DNA from: Psychrobacillus soli
GTDB taxonomy: Bacteria; Bacillota; Bacilli; Bacillales_A; Planococcaceae
DNA: 64,000 bases
Assembly: GCF_006861775.1 (NCBI RefSeq)
Contig: NZ_VDGG01000002.1
Span: forward strand, 99,693 to 163,692
Direction: 5' to 3'
Position numbers and translations under genes: made by a program. Of the stretch, positions 7,728 through 15,816 are shown one piece after another. The notes under the pieces are model-generated. The model was not told the origin of the DNA. It saw nothing but the letters and a program-made list of their open reading frames with translations, and searched no databases. Numbering within the stretch: the stretch's first letter is position 1; the number at the start of each line of letters is the position of its first letter.

Positions 7728-7762
7728 ACAGAGCTAGTATACTATTGCTAGCTCTGTTTTTT
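7728..7762. terminator. Bidirectional terminator between msrA and the GGDEF gene
   Basis: ACAGAGCTAG/CTAGCTCTGT 10-bp stem, 10-nt loop, then TTTTTT on the plus strand. Its right arm overlaps the last codons of the convergent GGDEF gene. Confidence 0.8.
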
Positions 7763-9103
7763 CGCATATTTTACAATCAAATTTCTCCCCAATTCTTTTG
7801 CCTCATACAACGCTCGATCTGCTTGCTTTATCATTTCATCCACGGAAGTGTCCACCCCACTCCCCGCAATACCAGCTGAGAATGTTATCGTAATCGAATG
7901 GTTCTTTATGAGCATTGGGTTTTTGGCAAAGTTTTTCTGCAAGCGCTCCAAGACATCATAAGCTTGTACATCTGTCGTTTCAGGAAAAATAATAAAAAAT
8001 TCTTCCCCACCCCATCTTCCAACAATATCTTGCCCACGCACGTTTATTTGTATAAATGCTGCAAACATTTTTAATGTTTCATCCCCAACGGAATGCCCAT
8101 ACGTATCATTAATTCGTTTGAAAAAATCCAGATCAATAATCGCAATAGAATAGGATTCCTTTGTATATTTTACTGTTTGCTGTGCCTCTTCTAGTTCTTC
8201 TAAAATTTTCCGTCTATTATATAAAGAAGTTAACGGATCGGTAATAGAAAGTTCTTTTATTTGTTTCAGCAGAACTTCTAACTCCTCATTCCTTTTTAAT
8301 AGCAGTGCTGCTGTATTTTTTTGCTCGGTAATATCAACATGCGTCCCAATCATTACTTTCTTTAGATGCTTGTCTTGGATGAAAATGATTTTTCCTCGTG
8401 ACAAAATCCACCGATACGTACCATCTTTATGAAGCATTCGAAACTCCGACTCATATTTTTCTAATTGTCCAGCAATATATTGCTCTAAAGTTGTTTTTGC
8501 GTTCTGTAAATCGTCTTCATGCATAAGTTGTTCCCATTCTTTAAATGTATTCGAGATTTCATTCGATTCATAGCCGAGCATCTTCTTCCAATCATCGGAA
8601 TAAAACACATGATTCAGTTCAGTATCCCATTCCCATACGCCTTCTTCCGCATTTTCGATCGCAACTTGATAGCGTGTAGCTAAAAGTTCTTTTTCATTTA
8701 GCTGTTGGAACAATGCCGTTTCATCAATCACATATGTGTACACAGAGCGCATATTGGATAGTATGTCTTCTTCTTGAATATAACTATATGTTCGAATATA
8801 TTTTATTTGTTTATCTTTTGAATGGATTTCATAGGATTCATACCAAAAAGTATCCTTATTTTCAATATGTGTTTTCACATTAGAAATAAAAATGGCTTGA
8901 TGCTCCTCTACAAAAACATCTATTAATCTTGTCTTTCCTGAAGTCAATTCCTCTACGGAGTAACCGAAAACTGCTTCTACATTTGGCGAAACAAAGTCAA
9001 TTGGATTCATGTTTTCATCCCAAAACCAATGCATAAAAATAATTGGACCGGTCTTTATTGATTGTTGAAAAGCTTCTTGAAAATAATGATTCAATTGACT
9101 CAC
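7748..9103 (-). CDS. PAS-PAS-GGDEF diguanylate cyclase
   Basis: A 451-aa soluble protein. Two PAS folds (about residues 20-130 and 145-260, the second ending in GTHVDITEQK, a PAC motif) are followed by a short coiled coil and a GGDEF domain (about 285-445). The active site is RWGGEEF, a functional variant, with an RGQD product-inhibition I-site five residues before it. It should make cyclic-di-GMP from two GTP in response to a ligand or redox signal at the PAS domains. No membrane span. Start is GTG with AAGGA about 8 nt upstream. No EAL partner in the window. Confidence 0.92.
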   Translation of the reverse strand: MSQLNHYFQEAFQQSIKTGPIIFMHWFWDENMNPIDFVSPNVEAVFGYSVEELTSGKTRLIDVFVEEHQAIFISNVKTHIENKDTFWYESYEIHSKDKQIKYIRTYSYIQEEDILSNMRSVYTYVIDETALFQQLNEKELLATRYQVAIENAEEGVWEWDTELNHVFYSDDWKKMLGYESNEISNTFKEWEQLMHEDDLQNAKTTLEQYIAGQLEKYESEFRMLHKDGTYRWILSRGKIIFIQDKHLKKVMIGTHVDITEQKNTAALLLKRNEELEVLLKQIKELSITDPLTSLYNRRKILEELEEAQQTVKYTKESYSIAIIDLDFFKRINDTYGHSVGDETLKMFAAFIQINVRGQDIVGRWGGEEFFIIFPETTDVQAYDVLERLQKNFAKNPMLIKNHSITITFSAGIAGSGVDTSVDEMIKQADRALYEAKELGRNLIVKYAKKQS

Positions 9104-9238
9104 CTCGACATCCTTTTTTATTTCAATTTTACTATAAAATCCTCTAAAACTCCACGAAATAACTAATTATTCGGAATATTTTTATTCTAAATATCGAGTA
9201 TTTATTTTGCTTTCAAAATACCTAGTTGGCCCTAATCG

Positions 9239-9247
9239 TGCTATAAT
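9239..9247 (+). promoter_or_regulatory. Extended -10 promoter of ykpA
   Basis: TGCTATAAT lies 32 nt before the start codon; no strong -35 box is seen at 17 nt. Confidence 0.55.
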
Positions 9248-9278
9248 AAGAGCATTGTGAATTTTAGGAGGTACTAGC

Positions 9279-10883
9279 ATGATTGCAGTAAGTAATGTAA
9301 GTCTTCGTTTCGGTGATCGAAAATTATTTGAAGACGTAAATATAAAGTTTACACCAGGTAACTGTTACGGTTTAATCGGTGCAAATGGAGCAGGAAAGTC
9401 AACATTTATCAAGATTTTATCTGGGGAAATAGAGGCACAAGAAGGTAATGTCATTATGAATCCAGATGAACGTTTAGCAATTCTAAAACAAAATCACTTC
9501 GAGTATGAAGAGTATACAGTTTTAGAGACAGTTGTTATGGGGCATAAACGTTTGTATGAAGTAATGAATGAAAAAAATGCTATTTACATGAAAGAAGACT
9601 TTTCAGATGAAGATGGAATGCGCGCAGCTGAACTAGAAGGTGAATTCGCAGACTTAAACGGTTGGGAAGCAGAGTCAGAAGCAGCGATCCTTTTACAAGG
9701 ATTGGGTATTCCTGATAGTATGCACCAAAAGAAAATGTCTGAGTTAACTGGTTCTGAAAAAGTAAAAGTGTTACTATCACAAGCCCTTTTCGGAAAACCA
9801 GATGTCCTGTTACTAGATGAGCCTACCAACCATTTAGACATTAAAGCAATTCAATGGTTAGAAGATTTCCTAATCAATTTTGAAAACACCGTAATTGTTG
9901 TTTCCCATGACCGTCACTTCTTAAACAAAGTATGTACGCATATTGCGGACTTAGACTTTAGTAAAATTCAAGTATATGTCGGTAACTATGATTTCTGGTA
10001 TGAGTCTAGTCAACTTGCATTGAAGTTAGCATCTGATCAAAACAGTAAAAAAGAAGAAAAGATTAAAGAGCTTCAAGCCTTTATCGCTAGATTTAGTGCA
10101 AATGCTTCTAAATCTAAACAAGCAACTTCTCGTAAGAAAATGTTAGATAAAATTGAGTTAGATGATATTAGACCATCATCTCGTAAATACCCTTATGTTA
10201 ATTTCTCGATGAAACGTGAAATCGGAAATGACGTTTTACAAGTACAAGATTTAGGCTATACATTTGAGGGAGAAAAACTATTCTCTAAAATGAACTTCAC
10301 ATTAAATAAAGAAGATAAAATTATTCTTCTTGGAGATGAATTAGCAAAATCTGCATTACTTCGTGTGTTAGCAGAGGAAGAAGAAGCGCAAGAAGGTTCC
10401 ATCCGCTGGGGTGTTACTACTACCCGTGCATACTTCCCTCTTGATAATGCAAAATATTTCCAAGGAACTGAGACTTCACTTGTAGACTGGTTACGTCAAT
10501 ATTCGCCAGATGATGAAAGTGAAACATTCCTACGTGGATTCCTAGGTCGTATGCTATTCTCTGGTGAAGAAGTGAAGAAAAAACCATCTGTACTTTCAGG
10601 TGGAGAAAAAGTTCGTTGTATGCTTTCTAAAATGATGCTTTCAGAGTCAAACGTACTTTTACTAGATGACCCTACGAACCATTTAGATTTGGAATCTATC
10701 CAAGCACTAAATAATGGATTGACTGCATTTAAAGGTGCCATGATCTTTACATCACATGACCATCAGTTCATTCAAACAATCGCTAATCGTGTGATTGAAA
10801 TCCGTGAAGACGGTTCTATTTTAGATAAACAATTAACTTATGATGAATTCCTTGAGTGGAAAGAATCACAAAAACTTTCATAA
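9279..10883 (+). CDS. ykpA: ABC-F family ATPase YkpA (YbiT-like)
   Basis: A 534-aa soluble ABC-F protein; the start MIAVSNVSLRFGDRKLFEDV is characteristic of YkpA. NBD1 has GANGAGKST near residue 34, a variant signature LTGSEKVK and LLLDEPTNHLD. The linker (about 245-300) is basic. NBD2 has a strongly degenerate Walker A (GDELAKSAL in place of GxxGxGKS/T), an intact LSGGEKVR signature, and LLLDDPTNHLD with Asp at the position of the catalytic Glu. Such proteins act on the ribosome in translation quality control. RBS AGGAGGT lies 6 nt before ATG. Monocistronic, with its own terminator. Confidence 0.9.
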   Translation: MIAVSNVSLRFGDRKLFEDVNIKFTPGNCYGLIGANGAGKSTFIKILSGEIEAQEGNVIMNPDERLAILKQNHFEYEEYTVLETVVMGHKRLYEVMNEKNAIYMKEDFSDEDGMRAAELEGEFADLNGWEAESEAAILLQGLGIPDSMHQKKMSELTGSEKVKVLLSQALFGKPDVLLLDEPTNHLDIKAIQWLEDFLINFENTVIVVSHDRHFLNKVCTHIADLDFSKIQVYVGNYDFWYESSQLALKLASDQNSKKEEKIKELQAFIARFSANASKSKQATSRKKMLDKIELDDIRPSSRKYPYVNFSMKREIGNDVLQVQDLGYTFEGEKLFSKMNFTLNKEDKIILLGDELAKSALLRVLAEEEEAQEGSIRWGVTTTRAYFPLDNAKYFQGTETSLVDWLRQYSPDDESETFLRGFLGRMLFSGEEVKKKPSVLSGGEKVRCMLSKMMLSESNVLLLDDPTNHLDLESIQALNNGLTAFKGAMIFTSHDHQFIQTIANRVIEIREDGSILDKQLTYDEFLEWKESQKLS

Positions 10884-10888
10884 TATTA

Positions 10889-10922
10889 AAAGCGTGAGAC
10901 AAATGGGTCTCACGCTTTTTTC
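10889..10922. terminator. Bidirectional terminator after ykpA
   Basis: AGCGTGAGAC-6 nt-GTCTCACGCT stem with T-runs on both strands; it overlaps the 3' end of the convergent DUF1232 gene. Confidence 0.85.
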
Positions 10923-11398
10923 TTCTTTTTAATAAATCGACCAAGCAGTGAACTAGCCGGTAGTTTTCCTAGTAGGGAATCACTCGTTTCCGCAATTTTC
11001 TTCAAGGCATGTAATAATTTTTCATCGCCTGTCCAATGTTCTTCAATTATGTCCTGAGAAAACCTATTCAATAGTATATTTACTACAAAAGTGGCAACTA
11101 TAATATCATCAATAAATCCACCAGGTCCAATTAATCCTTCCGGCAATACGTCTATAGGCGTAATAAAATAAAGTATTCCACTTCCTATAATTGTTTTACT
11201 TTTCGAATCAATTCGATTATCTAATAATGATTTTACTAACAAATGGAACAAATCAGGTGCAAATAACAAATACGGAGTGACCTTCCCCTTTTTTCCTGTT
11301 TTCGAATCTACATACGTTGTTATTTTAGATCGTAGTTTCTCGTAAAAATCTCGCTGTTCCTCATAAGGAGGTAATTCTTTTTTTAATTCAATATCCAT
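10910..11398 (-). CDS. YkvA-like DUF1232 membrane protein
   Basis: A 162-aa protein with the DUF1232 core: GILYFITPIDVLPEGLIGP followed by GFIDDIIVATFVVNILLNRF, a hydrophobic hairpin with conserved Asp residues near the middle, and a Lys-rich C-terminus. Function of the family is unknown. The second ATG of the frame was chosen because GGAAGGGG then sits 8 nt upstream; it would touch the first ATG. Convergent with ykpA and divergent from the next lipoprotein. Confidence 0.78.
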   Translation of the reverse strand: MDIELKKELPPYEEQRDFYEKLRSKITTYVDSKTGKKGKVTPYLLFAPDLFHLLVKSLLDNRIDSKSKTIIGSGILYFITPIDVLPEGLIGPGGFIDDIIVATFVVNILLNRFSQDIIEEHWTGDEKLLHALKKIAETSDSLLGKLPASSLLGRFIKKKKKA

Positions 11399-11504
11399 GT
11401 TCATCTCCCCTTCCTTATTTTCACTATACCAAAAATTTGACGAATTGAAACATAATACGACTGCAGCCGTCTAATTTATAACGAATATATGAGGAGGTAA
11501 CCAT

Positions 11505-12152
11505 GTGAAAAAGTATCTACTCATTTTTATCCCAACACTGTTCCTTATCGCATGTGGTGCGGAAGAACAGAACGTGAATGAAACAACAACAACAACAACA
11601 CCTAGTTCACCTACTGAAAATACATCGACACTAGCGGAAGAAAACGTGAACTTATCCAATTTCTTTATGCCAAATAACTCGATCGCACGCTTTAAAGGCG
11701 AAGGAAATGAATTCGCAACTTACACCTTAACAACAAAGCATTTGTATGATGATTATGTGGCAACTTATGAAGACAATGGTGGTACAGTTGTAGAAAGGAT
11801 ATACTCTATTCAACCAGATAAAATTAGCTTAATTGCTCAAAATGGGGAAGCGTATGAAATCAAAAATCATACTTTAACAGAACTTGAGTCGATGGATGAA
11901 ATAGAAGTATATTTACAATCACCATTTGTAGTTGGTACAGATTTTAATGGTTGGAAAATCACTTCAACGTCAACAAAACTAGATACAACCCTTCAATCCT
12001 TTCAAGATGTCATTGTGTTAGAAAAAATAGATCAAGGGTCCATATCAAGAAAATATTTCGCCAAAAACTTCGGCGAGATTAAACGCGAATTTATAGTGGA
12101 AGAAGGCGAAGAACCATTTATCGTTACTTCTACAATTGAAGAGGTTTCATAA
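11505..12152 (+). CDS. Lipoprotein with poly-threonine linker
   Basis: A 215-aa secreted lipoprotein. Signal sequence with lipobox LIAC (Cys at about residue 17), then a run of seven Thr encoded by near-identical ACA codons followed by a Ser/Thr/Pro-rich linker, then a beta-rich domain from about residue 45. Start is GTG with AGGAGG 7 nt upstream. The ACA microsatellite could vary in length without shifting the frame. No known family recognised; secretion and anchoring are the only supported functional statements. Confidence 0.78.
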   Translation: MKKYLLIFIPTLFLIACGAEEQNVNETTTTTTPSSPTENTSTLAEENVNLSNFFMPNNSIARFKGEGNEFATYTLTTKHLYDDYVATYEDNGGTVVERIYSIQPDKISLIAQNGEAYEIKNHTLTELESMDEIEVYLQSPFVVGTDFNGWKITSTSTKLDTTLQSFQDVIVLEKIDQGSISRKYFAKNFGEIKREFIVEEGEEPFIVTSTIEEVS

Positions 12153-12229
12153 GAAAAGTGCAAGCACCTATGTTTGCCTAGACACTGAAGAAAAAAGTTT
12201 ATACTTTCTGATCTTTTAAAAAAAGAAGC

Positions 12230-12243
12230 TCCTCCATTGCGAG
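12230..12243 (+). repeat. Direct repeat flanking the IS1182 element, left copy
   Basis: TCCTCCATTGCGAG; the right copy at 13924-13938 reads TCCTCCATTGTAGAG. Left of it lies AAAAAAAGAAGC, the T-tract half of a terminator whose other half is on the far side of the IS. Confidence 0.7.
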
Positions 12244-12293
12244 GGCACTGAAAAACTTACGTTTTTAAATTCATATCGTTTTTTCAAACAAAA

Positions 12294-12335
12294 ACAGGCA
12301 ACTTCTTGTTCGATTTTGAACAAGAAGTTGCCTGT
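12294..12335 (-). terminator. IS1182 transposase terminator
   Basis: A perfect 18-bp stem with a 6-nt loop; TTTTTG follows on the minus strand. Confidence 0.8.
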
Positions 12336-12352
12336 TTCTTTGATCTTTTCTA

Positions 12353-13810
12353 TTATTTTTCTCTTAACAATGTGAGTATTCGCTTGAGATTGACCGCAAA
12401 CATCTCTGTGGCACCTTGTATTTCCATGCCAAATAGACCCGCAGATGATGCTATATCATACCCGTGTCCATGCTTCAATTCGCTATTCTTCGCTTCAATT
12501 TTATAGCGTGATTTAGCGATTTCTTTAAATTTAGTTGTCTGTTGAAACACCTCTTGTACGGTGTGTTCAGCCGACTTAATCGTCACAGAGTACGTTTTAC
12601 TTTTTGCGCCTTCTTTATAACATCCCTCTCGCATCGGGCAGACTTTGCACTTTTCGATATCAAAATAATACGTCTGGCTTTGATTTTTGTTCGTTCCTTT
12701 CCTACCAGTGCGTGCTTTTCTGGTAGCGAGGTGACCTGCTTTACAAACAAACATACCTGCATCTTTATTAAACTCAAATTTATCTTCTTCTTTTCGTGGG
12801 CCTTGCGTAAGAATTGGGTTCAACTTTGCGACGAGCGCCATTTCGTTTTCTTTCGTGTATTCAATATTTGCCTTTTCAGAGTAAGCTGCGTCCCCAATTA
12901 CCGTATCAATTTCCATACCTGTCTGTGTACTTTTTTCAATCAATTCTTGAAGATATTTCCCATCGCTTTTTTCTCCTGTTGTCACAATTGCAGCGGTAAT
13001 GATTCGTTCGTCGCTCATCGCGATATGTGTTTTGTATCCGAAGAAAGAAGAATCCGCAGTTTTATGGCCAACACGTGCATCATCATCTGCCGAATAGTGA
13101 AGCTGTTCATGGTAATCTTCCACTACCTCTTTTAAAACATTTAATTTTTCTTTTACAGCGGGAATATGGGCGATTTTTGGTTCGCTTTCGATGACTGCGA
13201 TTACTTCTTCACAGTAAGCTACTTCATCTTTTACTTCGTTAGAAGTGGTTTTCGGTGGGAATTTTTCTTTCATTGATTCATCAAATTGATAAACAGTTTT
13301 TCGAACGTTTTTGGATTTCTCTTGTAAAAATTCTTTCGGTGATTTTTGATTATAACGTGCTTTTGTATGGGTGGCATCTACAATAATAGTTGTACTTTTG
13401 ATAATTTTCTTTTCAAGTGCGATTTCAACTGTTTTCCCAATAAGCAGGTCTAATAAGCTTACGTCTTTAAGACGAAGCCTGCGGAATTTTGTAAGTGAAC
13501 TTGGATCGATAACTGGGTCTTCCGGTGCGATATCTAAGAAATATTTAAAGGACATATCGTATTTTGAACGTTCCACAATATCTATATCTGAAACATCAAA
13601 AATGGCCTTTAACAATAAATACTTAAACATACGAATCGGAGGAATCGCATTACGTCCATTGGCTAAACAGTATTTTGTTTTCAATTCTTCTTATATAAAT
13701 GTAACATCGACTAGCTCATTAATCTGACGGAGCATATTATCTTTTGGGACGACGATATCGTAAATCGCTATGAAAGGACTTAAGTTGAGCGTTTCTTGGT
13801 TTGAAATCAT
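12353..13810 (-). pseudogene. IS1182-family transposase with premature stop
   Basis: The full reading frame begins at ATG 13810 with MISNQETLNLSPF but meets TAA at 13691-13693 (codon 40). There the sequence reads TFI-stop-EELKTKYCL, where a Tyr or similar residue would be expected. After the stop the frame is intact for 443 codons with a DUF772-type N-terminal region, DDE residues in VDATHTKARY and VIGDAAYS, a Cys cluster (CKVCPMREGC) and YKIEAKNSELKHGHG with the final Glu. Re-initiation at TTG 13684 is possible but there is no evident ribosome site. Minus-strand gene, convergent with the upstream lipoprotein. Confidence 0.85.
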
Positions 13811-13855
13811 CTGGAACACCACCTGCATTTAATAATTCTATTATAAATGAAAAAA

Positions 13856-13892
13856 GCGAGGTATTCGACGATTGAATCGTCGAATACCTCGC
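13856..13892 (-). terminator. Strong hairpin upstream of the IS1182 transposase
   Basis: A perfect 17-18-bp stem with a minimal loop followed by TTTTTT on the minus strand. Reading from the cold-shock gene toward the transposase it should stop incoming transcripts, a common way for an IS to avoid external activation. Confidence 0.65.
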
Positions 13893-13923
13893 TTAGTTAA
13901 ATTATCTGGACTTTTTCAGTGGC

Positions 13924-13938
13924 TCCTCCATTGTAGAG
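13924..13938 (+). repeat. Direct repeat flanking the IS1182 element, right copy
   Basis: TCCTCCATTGTAGAG, near-identical to 12230-12243. It is also the loop and stem of the split cold-shock terminator. Confidence 0.7.
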
Positions 13939-13954
13939 GGCTTCTTTTTAACTA

Positions 13955-14155
13955 TTAAAGTTTAACTACGTTTGCAGCTTGCGGTCCGCGGTTACCTTCT
14001 ACAACTTCAAATTCTACTTTTTGTCCTTCTTCAAGTGATTTGAAACCTTCACCTTGAATAGCAGAGAAGTGTACGAATACATCGTTTTCTCCTTCTACTT
14101 CGATAAAGCCAAATCCTTTTTCCGCGTTAAACCATTTTACTGTGCCTTGTTTCAT
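13955..14155 (-). CDS. Cold-shock protein (CspA/CspB family)
   Basis: A 66-aa single OB-fold RNA/ssDNA chaperone beginning [20 protein letters not shown], with RNP1 (KGFGFIEV) and RNP2 (DVFVHFSAI) motifs and the C-terminal NRGPQAANV. The frame is open 9 codons upstream, but the chosen ATG has GGGGG 7 nt before it and gives the usual length. A promoter about 140 nt upstream leaves a long untranslated leader with a long-range inverted repeat, typical of cold-regulated csp genes. Its terminator has been split by the IS1182 element. Confidence 0.95.
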   Translation of the reverse strand: MKQGTVKWFNAEKGFGFIEVEGENDVFVHFSAIQGEGFKSLEEGQKVEFEVVEGNRGPQAANVVKL

Positions 14156-14197
14156 GTTATTACCCCCAAAAAAATTAATCAATATGCGAAAAACAAA

Positions 14198-14257
14198 AAT
14201 TCACATATTCCATGAAGTACCGACATCACATCGATCACTACATAGGATATGTGAATT
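14198..14257 (-). promoter_or_regulatory. Structured 5' leader of the cold-shock gene
   Basis: AATTCACATATTCC (14198-14211) pairs with GGATATGTGAATT (14245-14257), making a long imperfect hairpin in the untranslated leader. Known csp leaders refold with temperature; that role here is inferred. Confidence 0.5.
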
Positions 14258-14292
14258 ACAAATACTGTTTCTCACTTTAAATTGTTAACTAA

Positions 14293-14320
14293 AGTATACC
14301 AGTTGGATAAATATAGTCAA
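14293..14320 (-). promoter_or_regulatory. Sigma-A promoter of the cold-shock gene
   Basis: Minus-strand TTGACT (14315-14320), 16-nt spacer, TATACT (14293-14298) with an upstream TG. Confidence 0.75.
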
Positions 14321-14346
14321 CAAGTTTTTTTATAATTCTAAATCGT

Positions 14347-14625
14347 TTACTTTGGAGTGTTCCAAATGAGACCATGATAAATTTGTAATTCATCTTCACA
14401 TGATTCACAATAGCATTGTTCTTTCATTGACCAAAAAGCCCAGTACTTATCCCCCTTCGCTTGTTCATTTGGGAACTTGACTCGAAATTCATCCAATGTC
14501 TGATTTAAATAATTTATTGCTTCTTCCTCTTGCTCAAAAGTCATTTTTTTCACAATATGTTCTTCCCAACCTTCAAAAGCCCACCAAGGTTCGTAATCTG
14601 CTTTCATATAAATAACTTCAAACAT
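14347..14625 (-). CDS. DUF1033 family protein
   Basis: A 92-aa soluble protein beginning MFEVIYMKADYEPWWAFEGW, with aromatic-rich conserved positions, an acidic helix, and a C-terminal CYCESC cluster that could bind metal. It matches the small DUF1033 family of Bacillales, of unknown function. The third ATG of the frame is used because AGAGG lies 8 nt before it; it is too close to the earlier ones. Lies upstream of, and in the same direction as, the cold-shock gene but separated by that gene's promoter. Confidence 0.75.
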   Translation of the reverse strand: MFEVIYMKADYEPWWAFEGWEEHIVKKMTFEQEEEAINYLNQTLDEFRVKFPNEQAKGDKYWAFWSMKEQCYCESCEDELQIYHGLIWNTPK

Positions 14626-14784
14626 GTTCATCGCCTCTAACATTTATTGTTAACTAATATTGTACTGCCTCGACAAAAAATGTCTACTCATATGACTTTT
14701 ACACGGTCAATGAATTGAAAATATGTGTAATATAAGTTAAGTTATAGTTAACACAATTTATGTAATAATAAAGGAGAAGATAAG

Positions 14785-15066
14785 TTGAAAAAGCGGGCGC
14801 ATATTCATATGCATGGGGATGTAGATGGAGTTGGCTTTCGATTTCTAGTAAAACAAAAAGCACAATCTCTTAGTTTAAAAGGGTATTGTATACAAAATGA
14901 GCAGCTTGAAATTATTATCGATATAGAAGGCGATGTAAATCGTTTAGATGAATTTATTGAATTTATTCAAAAAGGGGTATCTCCTTTGTCAAAAGAAAAT
15001 GCCTTCGCAATCCAAATATTCGAGCATCTAAAAGGATATACAAAAATGGAAACCGATGTCGTCTAA
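14785..15066 (+). CDS. acyP: Acylphosphatase
   Basis: A 93-aa acylphosphatase fold. The phosphate-binding loop is HGDVDGVGFRF near residues 10-20 with the catalytic Arg in GFRF, and the catalytic Asn is in GYCIQNEQ near residue 38. It hydrolyses acyl phosphates such as acetyl or carbamoyl phosphate. The first Gln of the usual loop VQGVGFR is Asp here. Start is TTG with AAGGAG 8 nt upstream. Followed after about 70 nt by xpaC with its own RBS. Confidence 0.88.
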   Translation: MKKRAHIHMHGDVDGVGFRFLVKQKAQSLSLKGYCIQNEQLEIIIDIEGDVNRLDEFIEFIQKGVSPLSKENAFAIQIFEHLKGYTKMETDVV

Positions 15067-15138
15067 ATCTACCGAAACATGAAACCTTCTTCCTTCCCAT
15101 TCGTATATTATACTGTAGATAAAAGGAGGTAACCTATT

Positions 15139-15816
15139 ATGACTGAAGTAATGAATACGGTTATTCGGCATATTATCAATATACCCATTATGTTCATATC
15201 CTGGTTTGTTTTCTTTTTCCCATTCGACATCGGATACTTCATAAGTTCCGCACTTGCAATTGTCGTATACTTAGTGTCGAATTTTAGTATAAAAAAGATG
15301 CAACATCGTAGAATTATGAAAAAACACCAACTTACTCACTCTGAATATTTCCATATACAAAAGCAATTAAAAGAAGCGAAAGCAAAAATTCGAACGCTGA
15401 ATAGCCACTATTTAAAAGTACGATCCTTTAGTTCATTCAAACAATTATTTGACATGAATAGATTGGCAAAACGGATTATTTCTTTAGTGAAAGAGAATCC
15501 ACGTAAGTTTTATCAAGTAGAAAAGTTTTTCTACGCACACTTAGATTCTGCTGTAGAGCTCACGTCCAAATATACGCTTTTAGTGTCACAACCGATGAAA
15601 AATCAAGATTTAAAAATAGCTTTAGCAGATACACGTGAAACATTAGAATCGATGAATTCCATTATGGAGGACGATCTAAAAGATGTACTAGCTTCTGATA
15701 TTGAGCATCTCAAAATGGAACTAGATTTCGCTAAACTATCCGTACGTAAAAAAGAACAACCTCTATATTTAGAAGGAGAATCAGACAATGAGCGAAAAAC
15801 AAGTCAATATGAGTGA
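15139..15816 (+). CDS. xpaC: XpaC-like 5-bromo-4-chloroindolyl phosphate hydrolysis protein
   Basis: A 225-aa protein with two adjoining hydrophobic segments near the N-terminus (about residues 14-50) and a long, charged, helical cytoplasmic part. Length, topology and its overlap with a TelA gene match XpaC, named for X-phos hydrolysis in B. subtilis; its true role is unknown. RBS AGGAGG 10 nt before ATG. The last 29 nt overlap the start of the TelA gene, so the two are co-translated. Confidence 0.82.
   Translation: MTEVMNTVIRHIINIPIMFISWFVFFFPFDIGYFISSALAIVVYLVSNFSIKKMQHRRIMKKHQLTHSEYFHIQKQLKEAKAKIRTLNSHYLKVRSFSSFKQLFDMNRLAKRIISLVKENPRKFYQVEKFFYAHLDSAVELTSKYTLLVSQPMKNQDLKIALADTRETLESMNSIMEDDLKDVLASDIEHLKMELDFAKLSVRKKEQPLYLEGESDNERKTSQYE

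Larger units (their letters stand above)
12244..13923 (-). mobile_element. IS1182-family insertion sequence (inactive)
   Basis: About 1.68 kb bounded by imperfect inverted repeats GGCACTGAAAAACTT (12244-12258) and its partner at 13909-13923 (12 of 15 match). It holds one transposase reading frame with a premature stop, a strong hairpin after the gene (12294-12335) and a 37-nt hairpin between its right end and the transposase start (13856-13892). The copy appears dead in cis. It lies inside what was the cold-shock gene's terminator. Confidence 0.82.

Noticed and set aside
7728-7762. Separate small RNA between msrA and the GGDEF gene
   Set aside because: It is fully explained as a bidirectional terminator shared by the two convergent genes.
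12542-13135. Open frame of 197 codons on the plus strand opposite the IS1182 transposase
   Set aside because: Cys/Phe-rich translation without RBS or domains; a mirror of the transposase frame.
13684-13686. TTG as a true start of the IS1182 transposase
   Set aside because: Upstream codons 1-39 clearly encode the usual family N-terminus, so the TAA is an inactivating change rather than a gene boundary.
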